Shown here: piece by piece, positions 1-9,673 of the stretch
How the letters are laid out: each line of letters opens with the position of its first letter
How positions within the stretch are numbered: position 1 is the stretch's first letter
DNA from: Ferruginibacter sp.
Lineage (GTDB): Bacteria > Bacteroidota > Bacteroidia > Chitinophagales > Chitinophagaceae
Assembly: GCA_017988335.1 (NCBI GenBank)
Contig: JAGNRZ010000015.1
Coordinates: 1 to 32,772 of the forward strand
Direction of reading: 5' to 3'
DNA: 32,772 bases
Notes under the pieces: generated by a model
Seen by the model: only the letters and a program-made list of their open reading frames with translations
Database searches by the model: none
Told to the model about the DNA's origin: nothing
Program-made: the position numbers and the translations under genes

Positions 1-420
1 CTTCATACCTAAATGGTTTAAAACTAAAAGGTAAACCATTAAGCAGTTAAGATTGATTAAGAAATGGTTTCCCACCTTAATCCCCTTAATTCCTAAATGG
101 TTTAAAACTAAAAGGTAAACCATTAAGAAGTTAAAATTCATTAAGAAACATTTCCCCATCTTAATCCCCTTCATACCTAAATGGTTTAAAACTAAAAGGT
201 AAACCATTAAGCAGTTAAGATTGATTAAGAAATGGTTTCCCACCTTAATCCCCTTAATTCCTAAATGGTTTAAAACTAAAAGGTAAACCATTAAGAAGTT
301 AAGATTCATTAAGAAATGTTTTCCTAACTTAATTCCCTTCATGCCTCAGTGGTTAAAATTGAAAAATAAATTATTGAGTCGTTAATATTCATTAATATAG
401 CATTTCCTAAATGGTTAAAA
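1..420. repeat. 84-bp tandem repeat array with internal dyads
   Basis: Five contiguous units start at 1, 85, 169, 253 and 337, a period of exactly 84 bp. Units 1 and 3 look identical, and units 2 and 4 are near-identical to each other but differ from 1 and 3, so there is also a 168-bp dimer period. Unit 5 is degenerate, and a fragment resembling a unit start recurs near 403-420. Each good unit holds AATGGTTTA, an 11-nt loop and TAAACCATT, a perfect 9-bp dyad. The array probably continues upstream of the window. No ORF is evident in it. Function is unknown; it is the only non-coding stretch over 300 bases here. Confidence 0.93.
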
Positions 421-467
421 AACGTTGTCCCTTAATTTAAGGACACCGCTTTGTGGTATTTGCATTG

Positions 468-475
468 TAAATTTG
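468..475 (+). promoter_or_regulatory. Candidate -7 element TAAATTTG for the response regulator
   Basis: This matches the Bacteroidetes -7 consensus TAnnTTTG and ends only 4 nt before the ATG at 480, so the transcript could be leaderless. A -33 TTTG at proper spacing is not visible; the nearest, at 450-453, is too close. A small dyad, CCTTAA-T-TTAAGG at 430-442, lies upstream and could be an operator, but that is speculation. Confidence 0.35.
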
Positions 476-479
476 TGAA

Positions 480-1097
480 ATGATAATACGGGTTTTTGTA
501 TATGATGATAATGCAGATAGAAGAGATAGCCTAAAAGCATTAATAAACCTTAACGACAATTTAAAATTTGTAGGCGAAGCCGCAGATTGCAGCCATGCAT
601 TACAAGATGTTGAAAACAATAACCCCGATGTAGTTTTAATGGATATAAATATGCCCAATGTAGATGGCATACAAGGATTAAAGCTAATTAAAACAAAACA
701 CCCCGAAGTAAAAATACTAATGCAAACCGCTTATGATGATAGCGAAAAAATATTTACCAGTATAAGCAACGGTGCTAGTGGATATATACTTAAAAACGAT
801 AAACCTCACCGCATATTACAAGCTATAGAAGAAGTGTACGAGGGTGGTGCCGCCATGAACCCCTCAATAGCACAAAAGGTTTTAGACTTTTTTGCCCCAA
901 AAGAAAAAAAATCGCCACTTAGCCCAAAAGAAAACGAAGTACTAGCTTTATTAGCTGAAGGCAATAGTTATAAAATGGTTGCCGATAAATTAGGAGTAAG
1001 CTACACTACCATAAACACCCACACAAAGCGTATTTACGAAAAGCTACACATATCCTCTCTTGGCGAAGCCATTGCTTGGTTTTATAAAAACAAATAA
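480..1097 (+). CDS. NarL/LuxR-type two-component response regulator
   Basis: This 205-residue protein is a phosphorylation-dependent transcription regulator. The receiver domain spans about residues 3-122, with the acidic pair D9/D10, phospho-acceptor D55 in the context LMDINMPNVDG, a Thr at 83 and the conserved Lys at 105 (GYILKND). A LuxR-type helix-turn-helix occupies about 147-203, starting LSPKENEVLALLAEG. The length is normal for the family. No histidine kinase lies beside it, so its partner is encoded elsewhere. It sits directly downstream of the 84-bp repeat array and 198 bp upstream of the secreted-protein block on the same strand, so it could control that block; this is inference only. 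The 1098-1295 gap shows no clear promoter or gene. Confidence 0.92.
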   Translation: MIIRVFVYDDNADRRDSLKALINLNDNLKFVGEAADCSHALQDVENNNPDVVLMDINMPNVDGIQGLKLIKTKHPEVKILMQTAYDDSEKIFTSISNGASGYILKNDKPHRILQAIEEVYEGGAAMNPSIAQKVLDFFAPKEKKSPLSPKENEVLALLAEGNSYKMVADKLGVSYTTINTHTKRIYEKLHISSLGEAIAWFYKNK

Positions 1098-1295
1098 CTT
1101 GTCATTACATTTAGGGATTTTCCTCTACATTTTGCCATTTACTTTTATTTATGTTAAACAGCGGATACACAATTAGTTGATTACACATAGTACAGCCAAC
1201 TATTTATATCCAGTTTTACAACACAAAAAATAATTGACTACTAAGAGGTAACAATTGTTTGGCGTAATTGATATAACCTAACAAAACAAACCAGT

Positions 1296-3014
1296 ATGAA
1301 CAAGCTTACTTCAAAATTATTATTAGCAGTATGTTGTTTTTTTTCAACATGGGTAAATGGGCAAAACCTTATTAGCCCTATAACCATTAATTTACCCAAT
1401 AATCCACCAGCCAATACTGCTAACTGGGCTACAGCATTACCACCAGTAATGATACTAGCACAAACAAAATTGCAAAATGGGCAAGTAAATGGTAATGTAC
1501 AAGAAACTAGAATTTTAGTAACTATAAAAAGTAATGGAAACAAAGTTTGTGGCATTTACACTCCAACAACTGCACCGCTAAGTAATTTTAACTCGGTTAC
1601 TAAAAGCTGGAGTGGGGCAAATGCCCTTAGTTTGCTTGGGCAAGATTGTATTTTAAAAGCCGGCAGCTATGAGTTTTGTGTACAGTTTTATGCACCTTAT
1701 TATAACGGTAGTACTAGTGCACTTGTAGGTGAAAGCTGTAAACCCTTTACTATTAAAGACGATAAGCAAGAAAATTATGCTCCTCCTCAAAATATATCTC
1801 CAACCGATGGAAAAAGTTTAAAACAAAACGAGGCTAAAACACCTTTAACTTTTAGATGGACACCAATAGTACCAAAACCACAGCAACCTGTAACCTATCG
1901 TTTAAAAGTATGGCAACTAATGCAAGGGCAAACAGCCAGTGCAGCCATAAAAAGCAATAATCCTGTTGTTGATAAAGAAATAAAAGATCAAACTCAATTT
2001 GTAAAAACAAATTTATTGGGAGATATAGAAAGACTAAATAATGCAGATGTACAATTAGTATGGAATGTAGCTGCTACTCAAATGAATGCTCAAGGTAATG
2101 TAACAAATTTAGGAACAAGTGAGCCTACGGCGTTTAGAATAATTGTAGATGATCCAAGTTCTGGAGCTTGTTTTTCTATAGATACTTCTCAATATAAAGT
2201 TGTTTGCAATGGAGTGGACGCAAATGGCAAACCTATTTACACGGTTAAAGATTTAATATTAAAAAATATTGGTGCTAATCCTGGTAGAACTGGCAATAAT
2301 GGTTCTCCTGCTACAAATTATATAGTACCAAATACAAGTGGAATAACTATTAGCAATATTAGTCCAGCCTCGGCAACAAATATTTTACCAGGTACTTCTG
2401 TAAACAATATTTCATTTAACATTAACGGGGCTACAGGAACTACTGCTTCGGTTATTATAAATGCCAATATTCCTTCGCCTACAAATCCCAACATAGCATG
2501 TAATAAAAACATTGAATTAACATTTGACCTACCTAGTTGTGCTTGCACAGCTTGTGACAGTATTAAAATAGATGTTACAAGCAATGCCACACCTAGCCAA
2601 AATGGTAACAATGTAAAATTTGCCCAGCCCATTAGTACGTTGGCTTTACCTGCTAATACACCATTAAAAATAAAATCAATAACTGCCGAAATACTTTATG
2701 TAGATATTAAAAAGGATGATGAACAATGCTATCGCTGTGATAAAAACAATGATCATTATGGAAAATTTGTTTCAGCTTCTTTATCGGCTACAGGTTTTTC
2801 ACAAACCAGTATACTGCCAAGCGGAGAAGCGATTTTCACAAAAACAAATGCCAGTGCCTTAACTACTGCAAATTTGGGTTTTGAAATTTCGGCACCCGAT
2901 TTAAATAGATGTTGTAAAGACAAAGTAAACGTTTGTATAAAATATACCATTGTTACAGAAGATTGTAAAAGTTGTAGTGTAATCAAATGTTACACATTAC
3001 CAAGATCAAATTAA
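1296..3014 (+). CDS. Secreted cysteine-rich protein A of the surface block
   Basis: The protein has 572 residues and a signal peptide of about 22 residues, so it is exported. I do not recognise a named family for the whole protein. An Ig/Fn3-like region around 160-285 contains FRWTPIVPKP at 186-195 followed by a Y.LKVW strand. The same pattern occurs in protein D (11499-12530), including the preceding FCVQ/ICVQ and E..C motifs, so the two are paralogous there. Residues 417-572 form a C-terminal domain with CxxC at the start, a second CxxC, a CC pair, then NVCIKY and C..C....CY at the end; proteins B and C end the same way. There is no PNP-type T9SS tail. The next gene begins 21 nt after the stop, suggesting an operon. 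Confidence 0.85.
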   Translation: MNKLTSKLLLAVCCFFSTWVNGQNLISPITINLPNNPPANTANWATALPPVMILAQTKLQNGQVNGNVQETRILVTIKSNGNKVCGIYTPTTAPLSNFNSVTKSWSGANALSLLGQDCILKAGSYEFCVQFYAPYYNGSTSALVGESCKPFTIKDDKQENYAPPQNISPTDGKSLKQNEAKTPLTFRWTPIVPKPQQPVTYRLKVWQLMQGQTASAAIKSNNPVVDKEIKDQTQFVKTNLLGDIERLNNADVQLVWNVAATQMNAQGNVTNLGTSEPTAFRIIVDDPSSGACFSIDTSQYKVVCNGVDANGKPIYTVKDLILKNIGANPGRTGNNGSPATNYIVPNTSGITISNISPASATNILPGTSVNNISFNINGATGTTASVIINANIPSPTNPNIACNKNIELTFDLPSCACTACDSIKIDVTSNATPSQNGNNVKFAQPISTLALPANTPLKIKSITAEILYVDIKKDDEQCYRCDKNNDHYGKFVSASLSATGFSQTSILPSGEAIFTKTNASALTTANLGFEISAPDLNRCCKDKVNVCIKYTIVTEDCKSCSVIKCYTLPRSN

Positions 3015-3035
3015 TAACACTACAAAACTTTAAAG

Positions 3036-6000
3036 ATGAAAAAAGTAATATTAATAATAGTAACAGCGTTGGGTATGTTTTGTAGTAATGGTGTAGCACA
3101 AACTTGCCCTACAACCTGCCCCATTGCATTTAACTATTTTACAAACGGAACAACTGTAGTGCTTTCAACAGGAGGTAATTCATTTGCTTGTGGGCAAAAA
3201 ATAGACGACATAATGTTTAGTGGAAATGGCACAGTAAATAATGGTGGTATTTATGATGCTTCTAATAATCTTGTAAGCTGGTCTCCTAATTATACAGCTA
3301 CTAATGCAAATAGCTTAGCTAATGGTGGATATTTTAGTTTTCCCACAAATGTTTCTGGTACTTTTTATATAAAATACAATTGGAGTATTTCGGGTACAGC
3401 TTGTGTAGTATCGTTTCCTTTTACATTAAACTGTAGTGGTGGCGGATCTTGTAACTTAACTTTAACAGGTATTCCTAAATGCAATTCTGCTACAACAGCT
3501 ACAAATAGTATTGATGTTACAGCAACTGGTGGTACAGCACCTTACACTTATGTATGGGCCACAACACCTGTTCAAACTACATCAAGCTTATTAAATGTAT
3601 TACCTGGCACTTATTCAGTTACAGTTACTGATGCAACAGGATGTTCAAAAACAGAATCATTTACTATTAATTGTACTCAGCCATCAACGCCTACAGCAGT
3701 TTGTGAAGGCACAAATGGATACAGAATTGGCTGCAATTATAATTTACCTACAAACTATCCATTAAACAGTTATACAATAAGTGTTGAAGTATATAAAAAT
3801 GGCACATTGGTAAGTGGTTATTTACCATCAGCTACCAATTTGAGTTCATATTCTGGCAATATTTCATTTTCTGTTTCCTCATCTCAAAACCCACTAATTA
3901 CTGGGGGTTGCATAGATTATAGAGTCATAATAACAAGGCAAACAGCTACAGGTATTGTAGTTGTAGAAACGCTTGGCAACTATGGTTCAAATGGTGTTAC
4001 CGCTGGAATGAATAATGATATTTGCTGTGGTACTCCTCCACCTACCTGCCCTTGCCCTACTATTGGCATACAAAAAGTAAACAATGGTGGGCATTGTGCT
4101 ATGATAGATACTATCAAAAACCCGTGTAATAAAAATATTGTATCATGGACATTAAAAGTAAATGGAAACAATTACTCAGATGTAAACTATCCACTTATTC
4201 CGCAAACAATACCAGCCAATACTAATATTATAACAGGTATTATTGGTCTTACTAGTTTGCCACAAACAACTATTCCCTTAATATATACTTTTACTTACGC
4301 CGATGGCACTACCTGCACAGTTACAAAACAGTTTAATGCAGCAGAATGTATAGTTCCACCACTACCTTGTCCTACATGTACAATTACATCTACCGCTACA
4401 TTACAAGGTCAAACAATTAATTTAAATAGTAGTACACAATCAAACCCAGTAACTTTAAAATGTAACAAAAATTACACTTTAAATAATACTTTGAGTTGTA
4501 ACCCTGCACAAAATTATACTTTTAAAGGAGCTTTTGTAAGTGACAATTGGAATCAAAGTTGGCCAGTAACGTTTAATTCAAACGGTACACAATTACTACT
4601 ACCAAGCAACATGATTGCTAGTAGATTTTATACATTAACGCTTTCTTGGTATTGGGCAAGAGCTGTAGGAGATACTTGCTGGACATCTAAGGCATATCTA
4701 TTTAAAGTTGATTGTAGCCCCTGCGGTTCTATATGCACACCTACAGTAGAAGTATCGAACAACGGTACAACATTTACACTAACAGCAGGGGGAAACTATT
4801 CTAATAATTTTGATTGTGGTAAAACGTACAATTTTACGCCAAAGCTAAATTGCATACCTGTAAATGGTAATATTGTTATAAGTAATGTCAAACTTTTTGA
4901 CGCTTTAACAAACCCAATAACTACACCTCCATCTTGGTTACAATCATTTGTTGTTAGTAATGGAAGTGGAAATTTGGTAATACCTGCAAATGCTACGCCT
5001 TCAATGTATAAGGTTAGGTACTATTATGTTGATGCAGCAAACACTGCTTGTAAAGATTCGTTTACTATAATTTTAAATATTAACTGCATTAATAATTGCA
5101 ATTTTGTAGCAAATGCTGGACCAGATAAAACTATCTGTGCAGGAACCTCTACTACTATTGGCACAACTATATTAACGCCCAATGGAGAAACTTACACATG
5201 GACATCAACACCTGCTAGTTTAATACCTGGCACATCAATGCCCACGGTTTCGCCAATAGTTACTACCACTTATACTTTAACAGTAACAAAACCAAACTGC
5301 CCCACACAAACAGATAATATTGTAGTTACAGTAAATACTTGTACCCCTATTTGCAATTGCCAAACAGCAAATTGCACAGCAAAGTACTACTACAAAAATG
5401 CAATGGGAGGTAACGTATCTATACAATGTAATCAAACATTGCAACTAGAGTGTAATAAAGTTTACCCTTTTGCAGCCAATACTAACTGCCAAAATAATTG
5501 TACAGCCACAGTAAATTTAGAAGTAACAAACCCTGTTGGAGCTGTTCAAACATTTCCAAATGTATCTATAACAAACCCTGCTAATGTAACATTTGCAAGT
5601 ACAGGCAGCTATAGTTTAATTTATCGCTTAATAGTAAATGGGGTTGAGTGCAGCAAATGTTTTGTTAAAGTAAATGTTACTTGCCCCCCACCATTGTGTA
5701 CACCTTGCAAAGTAAAACTCACAAGCCTTAGCAGAGATACATTATTGCCGTACCAAGGTATAACATCTTTAGTAGAAGCATTTACATTTACCGACTTACC
5801 TGCAAATATTACCGAAGTAAGGGCCACCGTTACCAATTTTACTTTAACTAGTGTAGATGCAAATGGCAAAGTAAATGATGAGTGTACACAATGCAATACC
5901 AATGCTACAACATGGGCAAGTGTATGGGGAGGTGATAAAATTGATGGCGTAAAGCCCAAGATAAACCTTAACGGAGTTGAAACCATAGGTAATATATCAT

Positions 6001-6227
6001 TGCCGCAAATGACACCTAATAAAAACCCACGGCATACAGTATGGAACAATAATGGTACAGTATTAAATGTACCTAACACCATTAAAGTAGGGTTCTTTTT
6101 ACCTCCAAAATCTACCCTTAGCTGCTGTACCAACAAAGCCAATATTTGTATAAAGTTTGTTTTTAGAAATGATAAGTGTGAAGAGTGTGTGGTAAGTAAA
6201 TGTTTTGATGTGGAGATAAATAAATAA
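3036..6227 (+). CDS. Large secreted cysteine-rich repeat protein B with a SprB-like repeat
   Basis: The protein has 1063 residues with a signal peptide of about 22 residues. A SprB-type repeat lies around 145-210 (GGTAPYTYVW, then PGTYSVTVTDATGC). Cysteine-bracketed modules of about 115 residues start near C24, C445, C567 and C775; the 567 module shows CGKTY, then PSW..SF, IPAN and a closing cysteine. Between them, about 690-770, is an Ig/PKD-like domain of the kind seen in Bacteroidetes surface proteins (AGPDKTICAG, TTTYTLTV). Residues 888-1063 form the C-terminal domain shared with A and C, with CC at STLSCC and a tail containing CIKFVFRNDKCEEC and KCFDVEI. No standard T9SS sorting domain is visible. 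Probable role: cell-surface adhesin or filament, by architecture only. Confidence 0.88.
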   Translation: MKKVILIIVTALGMFCSNGVAQTCPTTCPIAFNYFTNGTTVVLSTGGNSFACGQKIDDIMFSGNGTVNNGGIYDASNNLVSWSPNYTATNANSLANGGYFSFPTNVSGTFYIKYNWSISGTACVVSFPFTLNCSGGGSCNLTLTGIPKCNSATTATNSIDVTATGGTAPYTYVWATTPVQTTSSLLNVLPGTYSVTVTDATGCSKTESFTINCTQPSTPTAVCEGTNGYRIGCNYNLPTNYPLNSYTISVEVYKNGTLVSGYLPSATNLSSYSGNISFSVSSSQNPLITGGCIDYRVIITRQTATGIVVVETLGNYGSNGVTAGMNNDICCGTPPPTCPCPTIGIQKVNNGGHCAMIDTIKNPCNKNIVSWTLKVNGNNYSDVNYPLIPQTIPANTNIITGIIGLTSLPQTTIPLIYTFTYADGTTCTVTKQFNAAECIVPPLPCPTCTITSTATLQGQTINLNSSTQSNPVTLKCNKNYTLNNTLSCNPAQNYTFKGAFVSDNWNQSWPVTFNSNGTQLLLPSNMIASRFYTLTLSWYWARAVGDTCWTSKAYLFKVDCSPCGSICTPTVEVSNNGTTFTLTAGGNYSNNFDCGKTYNFTPKLNCIPVNGNIVISNVKLFDALTNPITTPPSWLQSFVVSNGSGNLVIPANATPSMYKVRYYYVDAANTACKDSFTIILNINCINNCNFVANAGPDKTICAGTSTTIGTTILTPNGETYTWTSTPASLIPGTSMPTVSPIVTTTYTLTVTKPNCPTQTDNIVVTVNTCTPICNCQTANCTAKYYYKNAMGGNVSIQCNQTLQLECNKVYPFAANTNCQNNCTATVNLEVTNPVGAVQTFPNVSITNPANVTFASTGSYSLIYRLIVNGVECSKCFVKVNVTCPPPLCTPCKVKLTSLSRDTLLPYQGITSLVEAFTFTDLPANITEVRATVTNFTLTSVDANGKVNDECTQCNTNATTWASVWGGDKIDGVKPKINLNGVETIGNISLPQMTPNKNPRHTVWNNNGTVLNVPNTIKVGFFLPPKSTLSCCTNKANICIKFVFRNDKCEECVVSKCFDVEINK

Positions 6228-6269
6228 ACCACATTAAAACAATTTAAAATTAACCTTGAATTTTTTGAC

Positions 6270-9200
6270 ATGAAAAAGATAATAATATTTTTGATTACTT
6301 GCATGCTTATAAATACTAGCCATGCACAACAAGTGTGGTATTTTGGGCAAGGTGCTGGCATTAAGTTTAATAATAACCCAACTTTATTACCAAGTGCTTT
6401 TGGCACTAGTGGCACTAACCCAATAAGAACTTACGAAGGCTGTGCTCTTGTGCATGACAATACAGGCAACGTTATTATTTCTACTGATGGCAAAACTGTA
6501 TTTAATAAAAACAATGTTGTAATGCCTAATGGAACAGGTTTATTTGGACATGAGTCTGCTACCCAAAGTGCAATTATTGTACCTGTACCAGATTGTTGCG
6601 ATGGCAAAAAATATTTTATTTTTACATTAGGCAGTTGGTCAGCTGGTGAAACCGAAGCTAATGCAAATGGGTTTTATTATTCAATAGTAGATTTAACACT
6701 TGATGGGGGTTTAGGGGAAGTTATTGCAAAAAATATACCCTTAGTTACCCCAACAGTAATTGAACCTGCCAGAAGAGGGTTTACTACTGAAAAACTAACA
6801 GCTACTCAAGATGGAAATGGAGGTTATTGGGTACTTGCTCATGGCAATACAACAGCAACTAGAAGTAGTAATGGTAAAAGATTTTATGCTTTGCATATTA
6901 CACCACAATCTATAGGTACTTGTTTAAATCCAAGTGTAGACACCTCCTCTACATCTGGCAATTTTGTAACAACTGATATTGGCACTGTGTATGGTAAAGT
7001 GGCAACCCCTGTAAATAATGGATTGGTAGGCCAAATGAAATTCTCTCCAACAGGTAGCAAAGTTGCTTTAGCGGAAAGAACAAGTGGAGGAATTGCACTT
7101 TTTGATTTTAACTTAACAACGGGTGTGTTAAGCAATAATAGATCATTAATGTTTCCTTCGCCATATAATTCATATAATTATGGGATAGAATTTTCATCAA
7201 ATGAAAAGTATATTTATTCAACTTACACTGAACTTATAAATAATAATATTTATCAGACAGAGGTAGCAAATTTTGATTTGCCTCATTCTGTTGTAATTGG
7301 TACCGAGCCTAATTTTGCTGGCTCTTTACAATTAGCTAAAGATGGTAATATTTATGTGGCAAATAAGAGTTTTGGTAATCAAATAGGCGTAATAACAAAT
7401 GCTAATTTGGCATCTGCAAATTATGCTGCAAATAGTATAATTCTTCCTCAAGGCACTTATAGCCATTTTAGTTTACCTACAATGTTGCATCATACGTACT
7501 GTACCCCTTGCGATACAAGTAGCACAACACTTATAACCACAAAAACAGATGCCATTTCTGGTCAAAATAATGGCACAGTAAATATTTTTGTAACTGGTGG
7601 TTCCGCACCTTACACACACAATTGGAGTAATGGTGCAACTACTTCAACTTTATCTGGCTTAGCTGTTGGCAATTATTCAGATACCATAACAGATAGAAAT
7701 GGATGTGTAAAAATAGAAGAGGTGCAAATTGTTTTAAGCCCTTGTTCCAGTTGTTCAATTCAAGCAACCTTCACCAAACCCAACAACGGTGGTAATGTTA
7801 CTTTAACAACAACCAACACAGCCTTAGAATGTGGCAAAGGTTATGATTTTAATCCTGCAACACTTACCTGCATTCCAGTAAATAGTGCAATGGTAATAAA
7901 AGAGGTTAAAGTAATTGATGGCAGTGGCAATACACCTACTTGGGCAAGTTCGTTTACAGGTACAGGTATGTTAAATATTCCTGCAAATACAACAGGTTTG
8001 TTTTATGTAAAATATGTATGGGGTACTGCAAATACAAGATGTGATAGTGTAAGTTATCCAATTGATATTACTTGTCCACCTACATGTCCAACATGCACAA
8101 TTGCTACAGGGCTATATATAAACTCAAACTGGGTTAATCTTTCTACAACTACCGCAACAACAGTAAACTGCAACCAAACAGTTTTAATGAATGGTAGCAT
8201 CACATGTTCTAATGGCAGCACAAGTGTAGGCATAACAACTGTTCATTCTTTAGAAGATAATTTAGGAAATACGCCAAGCTGGGTAAATACTGCACAATTA
8301 AATGTAAATCAATTAATAATTCCTACAGGTATAAATGGAACATTTTATATTAAAAAAGTATGGAGTAAAAACGGCTCAAAGTGTGATAGTATTAGTTACC
8401 CAATAAATATTACTTGCAACCCTTGCACTTCAAGTTGTACACCAACCATTATAGTTACTGGGTCAAATCCTAACTTCATATTAACAGCTCCTAATTATAG
8501 TGGTACTGTAATGTGTGGTAAAACATATTCATTTAATGTAAGCCTTAATTGTACTCCAGCAAATTCTGCATTTGCAATAAAACAAGTAAATGTATACGAA
8601 GCCGTATCATTAATTACTCCATCTTGGGCATCATCTTTTATTGCAAGTAATGGCACTACAGGCTTAGTAATACCAACGGGTATTACTGGTAATTATAAAA
8701 TAAAATTCATTTGGGGTATACAAAATAATCTTTGTGATTCTATAGAATGTTCAATTAAAATTAACAGTTGCCCTGGCCCCTGCCCTTGCTCTTCATTAAG
8801 TTTAGCAACTCCAAAACAAGCCATAAATAACGGAACATTTCAAAATTATACAGGAGGTACATTAACAGTACCTTGCGGTTCAACTAATAAGTTTTATGAC
8901 GCCCCAATTTTCCCAAGTAACTGTACCAATGTAAGTGTAATTGCAGAATTGAAAGATGCAAATAATGTAGTTGTAAGTCAACCTAATGTTGGCAACGATT
9001 TTATGAATCCTTTGGTGTATACATTTTCAAATACTAATAATACAAGCTATACGTTAACCTACACTTTAAAATCTAATGATATTGTTTGTAAAACAATTGT
9101 AATACCAATAATTACAGAATGCACTCAACCACCAATTTGTATTACCTGCACTACTAAAGTAGATACTTCTATAAAAGTTAGTCTTACTAACAATGCTAAC

Positions 9201-9659
9201 TTATCGGCAAGTCAGCTAACACAATCATTTAGTTTTAGTGGTTTACCTGCAAACATTACAGAGGTAAGAGCAACGGTTACCAATATAAAACTATTTGCTG
9301 TAGATGAAAAAGGAGTAATTAAAGAAGAATGCCTAAGCTGCAAAAACGAGCCAAGAACATGGGCTAGTATAATTAATGGTACAGGCATAACTGGCATAAC
9401 GCCAAAAATAAATATTAATGGAACAGAAACAAATGCACCAGTAACATTAGCGGCAGATATTAATTCAAGAAATATAAGCTGGAAAAATGGTTCTATATTT
9501 TCTATAAATAATCCATTGCAATTAACCTTCTTATTACCGCAAAAATCAACATTGCCGTGTTGTACTCGTAAAGCCACAATATGTGTAAAGTTTGTTTTTA
9601 GAAACGATAGGTGTGAGGAGTGTATTGTAACCAAATGTTTTGATGTGGAAATTAAATAA
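6270..9659 (+). CDS. Large secreted cysteine-rich protein C with N-terminal propeller-like domain
   Basis: The protein has 1129 residues with a signal peptide of about 19. The N-terminal 20-415 or so resembles the propeller-like domain of large Bacteroidetes gliding-associated proteins: WYFGQGAGIKFN, EGCALVHDNTGN, STDGKTVFN, GHESATQSAIIVPVP, YSIVDLTLDGGLG, EKLTATQDGNGGYWV. A SprB-like repeat follows at about 425-490 (GGSAPYTHNWSNGATTSTLSG). Three clear Cys-bracketed modules start at 492, 606 and 723, and a divergent fourth at about 840-956. Residues 957-1129 are the C-terminal domain shared with B, at high identity. It starts 42 nt after B. The usual type B T9SS tail found on proteins with this N-terminus is absent and the shared domain takes its place. 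Confidence 0.88.
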   Translation: MKKIIIFLITCMLINTSHAQQVWYFGQGAGIKFNNNPTLLPSAFGTSGTNPIRTYEGCALVHDNTGNVIISTDGKTVFNKNNVVMPNGTGLFGHESATQSAIIVPVPDCCDGKKYFIFTLGSWSAGETEANANGFYYSIVDLTLDGGLGEVIAKNIPLVTPTVIEPARRGFTTEKLTATQDGNGGYWVLAHGNTTATRSSNGKRFYALHITPQSIGTCLNPSVDTSSTSGNFVTTDIGTVYGKVATPVNNGLVGQMKFSPTGSKVALAERTSGGIALFDFNLTTGVLSNNRSLMFPSPYNSYNYGIEFSSNEKYIYSTYTELINNNIYQTEVANFDLPHSVVIGTEPNFAGSLQLAKDGNIYVANKSFGNQIGVITNANLASANYAANSIILPQGTYSHFSLPTMLHHTYCTPCDTSSTTLITTKTDAISGQNNGTVNIFVTGGSAPYTHNWSNGATTSTLSGLAVGNYSDTITDRNGCVKIEEVQIVLSPCSSCSIQATFTKPNNGGNVTLTTTNTALECGKGYDFNPATLTCIPVNSAMVIKEVKVIDGSGNTPTWASSFTGTGMLNIPANTTGLFYVKYVWGTANTRCDSVSYPIDITCPPTCPTCTIATGLYINSNWVNLSTTTATTVNCNQTVLMNGSITCSNGSTSVGITTVHSLEDNLGNTPSWVNTAQLNVNQLIIPTGINGTFYIKKVWSKNGSKCDSISYPINITCNPCTSSCTPTIIVTGSNPNFILTAPNYSGTVMCGKTYSFNVSLNCTPANSAFAIKQVNVYEAVSLITPSWASSFIASNGTTGLVIPTGITGNYKIKFIWGIQNNLCDSIECSIKINSCPGPCPCSSLSLATPKQAINNGTFQNYTGGTLTVPCGSTNKFYDAPIFPSNCTNVSVIAELKDANNVVVSQPNVGNDFMNPLVYTFSNTNNTSYTLTYTLKSNDIVCKTIVIPIITECTQPPICITCTTKVDTSIKVSLTNNANLSASQLTQSFSFSGLPANITEVRATVTNIKLFAVDEKGVIKEECLSCKNEPRTWASIINGTGITGITPKININGTETNAPVTLAADINSRNISWKNGSIFSINNPLQLTFLLPQKSTLPCCTRKATICVKFVFRNDRCEECIVTKCFDVEIK

Positions 9660-9673
9660 ACAAACACCTATAC

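Noticed and set aside
1..420. CRISPR-like array
   Set aside because: The whole 84-bp unit repeats without unique spacers, so it is a tandem repeat, not repeat-spacer.
1098..1295. Regulatory RNA or small gene in the gap before protein A
   Set aside because: No convincing dyad, promoter or reading frame was seen.
5621..6415. Long minus-strand reading frame of 264 codons, and a similar one at 9212-9667
   Set aside because: Both are antisense shadows of the homologous tails of B and C; their resemblance to each other follows from the sense strand.
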